Below, one piece after another: positions 52,401 to 64,000 of a stretch of 64,000 nucleotides of DNA. The notes beneath the pieces were generated by a model that saw only the letters and a program-made list of their open reading frames with translations, ran no database searches and was not told the origin of the DNA. The position numbers were made by a program, and so were the translations under genes. How positions within the stretch are numbered: position 1 is the first letter of the stretch; each line of letters opens with the position of its first letter. The stretch comes from Theropithecus gelada (lineage: Eukaryota > Chordata > Mammalia > Primates > Cercopithecidae), in the NCBI RefSeq assembly GCF_003255815.1, contig NC_037682.1:9798711-9862710 (forward strand). Direction: 5' to 3'.

Positions 52401-53210
52401 GCTGAATGAGCGGCTGGCTGGACTGAGCCTGGTGCATATGGGTCGAGTGGGATGGTGCATGCTTGCTCTGGCGAGGGCTGTGATTGGGGTGAGAGACTGC
52501 AGAGGTGGGACCGGGCAGTGGGGAGAGAGCAGCTGTGACCTTGAGGTTGAATGTGCCGTTCGGTGGTGGCGGCGGCGGCTGGGCGGAGGGACATCAGAGC
52601 TGTTCTTGTGTCTGGTACCTTCCCCTCAGCCCTTCCAGGGGCATTGGTGACAAAGGGCTTACTCTGTTAAGCCCAGAGACCTTGAGGCTGACCCCAGGGT
52701 AGTCGTGCCCACCCCTCCACTCCCCATCACCAGCCCCGCCCGCCCGCCCCCCACCACCGTACCGCATGCCAAGCAAGGAGCAGGCGCCCCTCGCCCCCAT
52801 CCCAAGGCAGCAGCCGCAGACAGCCGCGGTGTGCCCCCGCGCGTGTGACCTTGGGCTTCTTTACCACCCCAGATACGACGACTACCACCACGAGCGCTGG
52901 CACAGGGTCCATCCCGCCATGGCAACAGCAGCAGGCGGCTGCCGCAGCTTCTCCAGGAGCCCCTCAGATGCAAGGCAACCCCACTATGGTGCCCCTGCCC
53001 CCCGGGGTCCAGCCGCCTCTGCCGCCTGGGGCCCCTCCCCCTCCGCCGCCTCCACCGCCTGGTTCCGCCGGCATGATGTATGCCCCGCCCCCTCCTCCTC
53101 CGCCTCCCATGGACCCTTCTAACTTTGTCACCATGATGGGCATGGGGGTGGCGGGCATGCCGCCCTTCGGGATGCCTCCAGCTCCCCCACCGCCTCCACC
53201 ACAGAACTAG
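40212..53210 (+). CDS. SF1: Splicing factor 1 / branch-point binding protein, complete 13-exon coding region (639 aa)
   Basis: Exons: 40212-40242, 41977-42105, 45538-45613, 48631-48783, 48988-49077, 49433-49616, 49704-49819, 49915-50022, 50754-50934, 51181-51454, 51774-51833, 51946-52125, 52873-53210. They total 1920 nt, 639 codons plus TAG, with matched phases. SF1 recognises the intron branch point in early (E/A) spliceosomal complexes together with U2AF2. Visible landmarks: the U2AF-ligand motif KKRKRSRW with Trp22; the SPSP pair S80/S82; a KH-QUA2 RNA-binding domain with the GPRG loop at 158-161; one zinc knuckle CTKCGGAGHIASDC (C279, C282, H287, C292); and a long C-terminal half rich in Pro, Gly and Gln. 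The protein begins MATGANATPLDFPSK. Confidence 0.98.
40243..40617 (+). other. SF1: SF1 exon 1 extension by alternative donor (proline-rich N-terminus)
   Basis: The first donor (TTGG|GTAAGC, GT at 40243) gives the short 31-nt coding exon. A second donor (GGAG|GTGAGT, GT at 40618) extends exon 1 by 375 nt, exactly 125 codons, open throughout and in the same phase. The inserted segment is dominated by Pro, Gly and Ala with several runs of five or more prolines. A human SF1 isoform with this kind of N-terminus is known. The extension keeps the downstream KKRKRSRW motif intact but moves it away from the N-terminus. Confidence 0.85.
40715..40734. repeat. (GC)10 alternating tract in SF1 intron 1
   Basis: Twenty bases of strict GC alternation just after the extended exon 1, a potential Z-DNA former in the CpG island. 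Confidence 0.85.
43408..43842 (-). mobile_element. AluY, antisense, young, containing the assembly gap
   Basis: The target duplication GAAAATGACCC is present at 43,397-43,407 and 43,843-43,853. The T tail holds the run of N. The body carries monkey-type variants (GCAGTGGCCGGATCTCAGCT). Confidence 0.92.
43446..43541. other. Assembly gap (96 N)
   Basis: Unknown bases inside the poly-T tail of the AluY in SF1 intron 2. The true length may differ. Confidence 0.99.
44074..44372 (-). mobile_element. Alu, antisense, SF1 intron 2
   Basis: T run then GGAGAGACGCAGTCTTACTC, ending CACTGCGTCTGGCC. Confidence 0.9.
45614..48630 (+). other. SF1: SF1 intron 3 (3.0 kb, repeat-poor)
   Basis: Unusually free of Alus for this window, suggesting conserved or constrained intronic sequence. 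A possible cryptic 30-nt exon (47,995-48,024) lies in it. Confidence 0.7.
51774..51833 (+). other. SF1: SF1 exon 11, in-frame 60-nt cassette
   Basis: The exon is 60 nt and starts and ends in the same phase, so including or skipping it changes the protein by 20 residues (beginning DQYLGSTPVGSG) with no frameshift. The acceptor is CATCAAG and the donor AAAAG|GTAATG. SF1 is known for many C-terminal splice forms; that this exon is skipped is an inference. Confidence 0.6.
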
Positions 53211-54425
53211 ACTTGTTTTTTAAGAAAATATATATTATATATAGAGAGAATTGGTCTCGTTTAAACACGCCGAACCTCACCATATGGAGCCAGACATTGG
53301 GACGCACGCATGTGATTGTGTGTGCACGCATGTGTGTGTGTGCACGCACTGGGCTGGGCCAAGCGACTGAGGATTCGCTTGGGAACGGGCAGGTGGTAGT
53401 AGGGGCGCCAGCTTGAGCTCTCCTGGCGCCCCGTAGCATCGAGTGTCTTCTTTGTCTTCTTTCTCTCCTCACCCAACTCCCTTTGCCTCTCCCCAAACCG
53501 GGCCGCCAGGATCCCTCCCCGCGGCGGCGATGGCCCGAGCCATGAGAGTGAGGACTTTCCGCGCCCATTGGTGACCCTTCCAGGCAGACAGCCTCAGCAA
53601 CGCCCCTGGTGGACAGGATGGTTCGGCAAAGCAGCCTGAGTTATTTTTGTGGACGGAATCGGAACACGCTGGCTCCATATCGTGAAATTTTTATTAATTT
53701 TTTTCTTTTTCCTTTGTTATTTCCTTCTCTCTTCCTTTCTTCAGACTCCGTCCAAGGAGATGCTCTCCCCGGTCTTCTGCTGCAATTAGATTCCTTTCCC
53801 TTCTCTCCAGTTCTCCTTCCCTTACCAAGGAGAGGGGAGCAAATGGTTTTGGGCATGGGCTGCAGCCATTCATGTCAAGCTGGTTGTGGCGTTCTTTGGT
53901 TCTAAGTTTTTCAAGGCGCCATAGCCACCCCCGAAGATATTTAAAGTGTGAGGTTTTTTAGTCTCTGCCACCCTTGTCAAGGGAGTCTTGTACAGTTGCC
54001 GAGGGTAGGTTCATTTCCAGGTTCCAGGATTCCCATCCGCCCTGGCGCTCCTGCCAGCAGTGGGTGGGCAGCCTGAGCTCCCTTGGGCTCGCCTGCCAGC
54101 CTGGAGTTCTTCCCGTGCTCCTTGACCACCTGAGCTGCCTCAGATTCCATTTGGTCCTCTCCTTCCTGGAAGGCTTTCTTTTGTGTTTTATTTTAATCCC
54201 AAATGTCTGAATGTTTTGCAGTGTCTAGGGGTTTGAGCCCCTCGTTCATTCTCCTTCCTTTTTCCTCCCGCTTCCCTTTCAATGGAGTGATTATGTTGAT
54301 GATAATGTATACTGCGCGTTCTCTTCACTGGTTTATCTGCAGAAATTTCTCTGGGCTTTTTTTGGTGTTAGATTCAACACTGCGCTAAAGCGGGGATGTT
54401 CCATTGAATAAAAGAGCAGTGTGGT
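53211..54425 (+). other. SF1: SF1 3' untranslated region
   Basis: About 1.2 kb with no Alu. It opens with an AT-rich segment (TATATATTATATATAG), then an alternating purine-pyrimidine TG/CACG stretch near 53,311-53,347, C/T-rich stretches and T-rich runs before the AATAAA. No other gene was recognised. Confidence 0.8.
54407..54412 (+). promoter_or_regulatory. SF1: SF1 polyadenylation signal (AATAAA)
   Basis: A canonical AATAAA lies 1.2 kb after the TAG stop and is followed by a GT-rich stretch (GTGTGGTTTTCTGGGTC), so the cleavage site should be near 54,425. The 3' UTR between contains a TG/CA-rich stretch around 53,311-53,347. Confidence 0.85.
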
Positions 54426-55607
54426 TTTCTGGGTCTGCTTCTTTATTTTTAATGCCCCCCCCCACCCCCTGCTTCTTCTTTTCACATAAACTTCCTCTAC
54501 CAGCAGCAGCAGCACCAAAGTTGCCTTAACTTTTGTTCAGCACCTGGTCCGGGGGTGAGACTGTGGGTGGTTAATTAGGGAAGCCCACCACCTGCCTCCT
54601 GTGTGTGGCTTTGGTGGTGGGAGCTGAGTGTGTGGGTGGCTCCACAGTCTCCCCTTTGGTGACTAGTTAACATCGCTGAGAACCAATTTTGCCCCTCCTT
54701 GGTCACCGCTCATCTTTCTAGCCTCTGTCCTTTGAAGGCCTTTTCCTGGGGCTCAGACCTCCACGTTTGATGAGCTCCAGTGGTGATTTGTGCCTGGAAG
54801 CTGCCACCTGACTAAGGCCCTGGGCCTAGGGAGGCATCAACACTAAAGGTCAAGCCAACTAATCCTGCCTGTCAGGCACAGAGCAGCTAAAATTAAAACC
54901 GCCAAGTGGCTTTTTTCCTTCTCTGCTGGTGACTTGCAGCCTGCCAGCACTGTAGGCTTGGGGTGGGGGGGCAGGGACAGGATAAAGTGCTCCACCTTGT
55001 GCTTTGCCAGCACTTTTCGAAGGGTCTTCTGCTTTTTTTATGTCTTGGACAGTGAGTGGGTAGTTCCTGTTACGGTTCCAGAGAAATCCATGTGTAGTCT
55101 CCACCAGGTAGTGAGGTCCTCTCCTGGGGAGAGGTGCCTTAGAGCTGCCCTGGTTCCACCTGCCTCTCCTTCCTTCAGGACGGCTGAGGGACAGTAGGCT
55201 TCCCCCAGTGCCTGGCTGCTGGGGCCAGCAACTGTGGCCTGCGCTGCTTCCCAGCTGTGAGCTGGGGCTGGCTACTGCTGTTTACTGGGCTGTCTGGTCC
55301 CCGTCCAGGAGGCCTGTGCTTTGCTATGGGTCTGCCGGGCTTGAGGGAGCCCTCAGAAGCAAGGCAGGCACAGTGCGTTTCCTCAGCCAAGCCCTAAACT
55401 TCGGCTCACCAAAAGGAGGACATCTTTTTTGCCTTTGTCCTTAACTGACAGAATGGGGGCAGGGCCTGGGGCCTGGCTACCCTGTTTGACCTTGGTTTCA
55501 CCTCATTGCTTCCCCCACAAGCTTGGTTTCCCTGGTGGGCTCATTGGGCGGTTAATTAGCTCTTTGAAGCTTTGGAAGTGGCAAAGTGGCGCTATGTGGG
55601 TTTTAGA

Positions 55608-55622
55608 AATAAAATCAATAAA
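55608..55622 (+). promoter_or_regulatory. Pair of AATAAA signals downstream of SF1
   Basis: Two canonical AATAAA hexamers start at 55608 and 55617. They sit 1.2 kb beyond the main SF1 polyadenylation signal in repeat-free sequence, so a longer SF1 3' UTR ending near 55,640 is possible. There is no transcript evidence in the sequence itself. Confidence 0.4.
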
Positions 55623-55950
55623 TGACTTAACCACAGCCCAGCTATCTCCTCCGCTTCTCTCCCCCAAGGCCAGCTCCATTCCTGTGCTCCCTCCCTCTCT
55701 GCTCCCTGCCGTCAGCTTTTGTTAAGGTTTTGGAGAGGAAGTGGCTGACTAAGGCATCAGTCTCCAAGGTGTTGGAGGCCCTGAAATGGAAGAGACAGCA
55801 GGAAGGCTTGGCCCTCTGAACCGTGGCAAGCATTTGCCTCTGTGGCAGAATCGGAGAGACAGAAAGGCCTGCCCACCTGTCTGAAGACACCTGGGGTGGG
55901 AAAGCAAGCCCTTTACTCCATCACGCTGTGACAGGGCAGTGCTTGCCCCA

Positions 55951-55966
55951 CCCCCCCCCCCCCCCC
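55951..55966. repeat. Poly-C tract
   Basis: Sixteen consecutive C, preceded by CCCCA and followed by TCCCC. Likely length-variable. Confidence 0.9.
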
Positions 55967-56837
55967 TCCCCTTCATTTCTGCTGCTGTTGCAGCACTGTC
56001 CCTGTCCCTCAAGGCCTGGCAAGAGGAATGCCAGTGGGGAAAGGTCAGCCTCAGGGCTGTGTTACTGAAGTTAAGCCAAGGGCTCTGGAGAAACCCATGA
56101 TTGGTCCAAGGAAGGAGGCCGGGTTTCTAGTTAGAAACTTAGACATAAACAACCTTGAGTGAGTTCAGGTTGTAAAAGTGCTTCAGGGCTCATTAAACCT
56201 GCACACAACACTAAGGAGGGGTGGAGGAAGCAGGGAAACAGATGAGATCGTGCTGCCCAGGTTTGATCATGCGGGGCTGGGGCATGCAGTGTCACCCCTG
56301 GACAAAGCCTGGAAACAGTGGGGAGTGATGGCATGACAAAGACTGAAAGAAGTCACAGAAAAGGTAGTTGGAGAAAGTTAAAAATTTCCCAGTAAAAATG
56401 TTCATGAGACAGCAAGCGCCCTAGGTGTAAGAGGGGAGGGTAGCTGGGAAAGGATGGAATGAACTTGGCCTGCCCTGCCTGCAAGATGTGATGGTCTGTG
56501 GAGATCGATCGGGTCCTCAGTGGCAGGAACGGAAAGTCTTGCAGAAAATAGGGGTCAATGCAAAGAAGGTGTGTGTGGCCAAAGCAGGCTGCCACGATTG
56601 GGCTGTGAGGTGACAGCATGGTTAACTACTGCCTGCCTGGCAGTGGACTGCCAAGAAGTCAGCTCTACTCACAGCAACCCTCCAAGGGACAAGTGCGGGC
56701 TGTGAAGAACCTTGGATGCCAGGCCAAGCTGGAGTCCAAGCTGTGCTTAGTGGAGGATGGGGATGAGGCCTAGGAGCTGAGGCTGGGGTGCGAGCTGTGA
56801 AAGGGGAAGAGACCAGACAGCTGCCAGCACTGTGTTT

Positions 56838-57129
56838 TTGTTTGTTTTTGAGACAGAGTCTCGCTGTGTTATCCAGGCTGGTGTGTAGTGGCGATCGCAG
56901 CTTGCTGCAACCTCTGCCTCCCGGGCTCAAGTGATTCTCCTGCCTCAGCCTCCCGAGTAGCTGGGATTATAGGCATGTGCCACCATGCCTGGCTAATTTT
57001 TGTATTTTTAGTAGAGACAGGATTTCGCCACGTTGGTCAGGCTGGTCTCAAACTCCTAACCTCAGAAGATCCACCTGCCTCGGCCTCCCAAAGTGCTAGG
57101 ATTATAGGCGTGAGCCACCGTGCCCGGCC
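56838..57129 (-). mobile_element. Alu, antisense
   Basis: TTTGTTTGTTTTTGAGACAG head, ending CCACCGTGCCCGGCC. Confidence 0.9.
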
Positions 57130-57439
57130 AGCATTGTTTTTTAATGGTTTATGGAACACTTCTTAAATTAAAGAAATTGGAAATTAGAGAAAAATGTAAG
57201 AAAAAGTTGTTTGCGTTCCTGTGTCTGTGGAGGTGCATTTTGGGTTTTTTTTCCTGATCTTTTTTCTCTACTTGGAAATGTGGCAGGCACCACAGAAGAC
57301 AGTGTGCCCGTGCCTTTTGGGGGCAGGGGTAGAGCAGGGCTTGGGAGTCTGGAGACCTCTGTAGGACTTGCAGTTTGGCCCACATATTAAGCCAGTGATT
57401 CCAGGGCTGCGTCTGCCGTGGCTCAGAAGGTGATCAGAG

Positions 57440-57732
57440 GCTGGGCGCTGGGGCTCATGCCTATAATCCCAGCACTTCGGGAGGCCAAGGTGGGCAGATC
57501 ACCTGAGGTCAGGAGTTCCAGACCAGCCTGGTCCAACATGGTGAAACTCCGTCTCTACTAAAAATACAAAAATTAGCTGGGCATGGTGGTGGGTGCTTGT
57601 AATCCCAGCTACTTGGGAGGCTGAGGCAGAATTGCTTGAACCCAGGAGGCAGAGGTTGCAGTGAGCTGAGATCATGCCATTGCACTCTAGCCTGGGCAAC
57701 AAGAATGAAACTCCATCTCAAAAAAAAAAAAA
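57440..57732 (+). mobile_element. Alu, sense
   Basis: Begins GGCTGGGCGCTGGGGCTCAT, ends in an A run. Confidence 0.9.
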
Positions 57733-58017
57733 GTTCTCAGAAACAGCTTGGCCTTCCCTGAACCAGGCTCTCAATAGTATCCTGCAGCTGTCCAGGCTTT
57801 TGACCTGCTGCCTGCCCTCAGAACAGAAACCCAGCTCTTCCCCTCCACTGGCCCACCACCCGGGAGGCCCAGACAGCCTTTGAACTAGCACAAGGTCCTG
57901 GTTCCTTTCGCTTAAAGAACAGCAGGATCCAAAGCCTGCCCTCACAAGATGAGGCAGCAGCTGAGAGGAAGGGATTTTTTTTCTCATTGGAGACTCTAAA
58001 TTTGATGAAGGAATCCA

Positions 58018-58085
58018 AAGCTCGGAAAGGTAAAGCAACAAACTTGAGGTCACACAGCAAGTCAGTGCTGGGGCCAGGACAAAGC
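58018..58085 (-). mobile_element. MIR fragment upstream of PYGM
   Basis: CTCGGAAAGGTAAAGCAACA ... GAGGTCACACAGCAAGTCAG is a reverse MIR core. Confidence 0.55.
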
Positions 58086-58369
58086 GTGGAATGGGAGGAT
58101 AGTCAAAGCCTCCAGGGAAGGGCCCGAAGCTGTGGGGCTATGCTCACGAATGGGGTGAGGTCCCCGAGGTACAGATTAGGCACCCATTTTATAGGCCAGG
58201 TCACAGAGCTGGTTCACAAAATCCCTGCCCAGGGTGTGGCCCCAAGTGGCAGGAAGGAGTGAGAGAAGGCCTCCAATCACTTCCTAAGCAGTGGAATCAC
58301 AGGGAGAACTTACTGTCATCAACCAGTATGATGACGGGGTGGGGAATGCCTCAGTTTCTCCCACCCCCA

Positions 58370-64000
<5,631 letters not shown>

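Larger units (their letters stand above)
54426..56836. other. Unique spacer between SF1 and PYGM
   Basis: Repeat-poor GC-rich sequence with two AATAAA signals at 55,608-55,622 and a C16 homopolymer at 55,951-55,966. No gene recognised. Confidence 0.6.

Noticed and set aside
51926..52594. 222-codon antisense frame with Gly/Cys runs opposite SF1 exon 12
   Set aside because: It is the complement of CCG/CAG-rich coding repeats, not an independent gene.

Overview
This window is nuclear DNA from a primate, very probably an Old World monkey such as a macaque or baboon. It holds spliced genes with GT-AG introns, CpG-island promoters and dozens of Alu elements. Several young Alus carry a head reading GGCTCAAGCCTGTAATCC and a right arm reading GAGATCCGGCCACTGCACTC, variants typical of cercopithecoid AluY lineages. 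A 96-base run of N marks a draft-assembly gap. Gene content and order match the MEN1-MAP4K2-SF1-PYGM cluster (human 11q13); all four genes lie on the + strand of this window.

Layout: 1-4,100 is an Alu-rich upstream flank with one old L1 remnant. MEN1 (menin, 610 aa, 9 coding exons) runs from its promoter at about 4,140-4,700 to a 3' end near 11,450. MAP4K2 (germinal centre kinase, 820 aa, 32 coding exons, 11,838-27,325) starts only about 0.4 kb after the MEN1 3' end. It has many introns of 73-130 bases and one 5.8 kb Alu-filled intron 24. From 27,730 to 39,350 is a gene-free stretch made of antisense L1M fragments riddled with Alus. SF1 (branch-point binding protein, 639 aa, 13 coding exons, 40,212-53,210) has a large CpG island with a row of CCAAT boxes, an X-box/CRE pair and an alternative exon 1 donor. 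From 54,430 to 59,020 is spacer with two Alus. PYGM (muscle glycogen phosphorylase) begins at 59,125; its first seven coding exons (285 residues) are present and the gene runs off the right edge.

All four reading frames were assembled by hand across GT-AG junctions. Each exon's length and phase join correctly and no frameshift or premature stop was found. The genes do not form an operon or shared pathway: menin is a nuclear chromatin scaffold, MAP4K2 a cytoplasmic stress-pathway kinase, SF1 an early spliceosome factor, and PYGM a muscle metabolic enzyme. What they share is tight spacing and orientation. No undescribed molecular system is visible. The more interesting signals are a degenerate repeat series in MEN1 intron 7, repeated ZNF143-like motifs in the MEN1 promoter, the SF1 promoter architecture, a perfect 48-bp inverted repeat made by fused Alus, and an assembly gap inside a young AluY tail.
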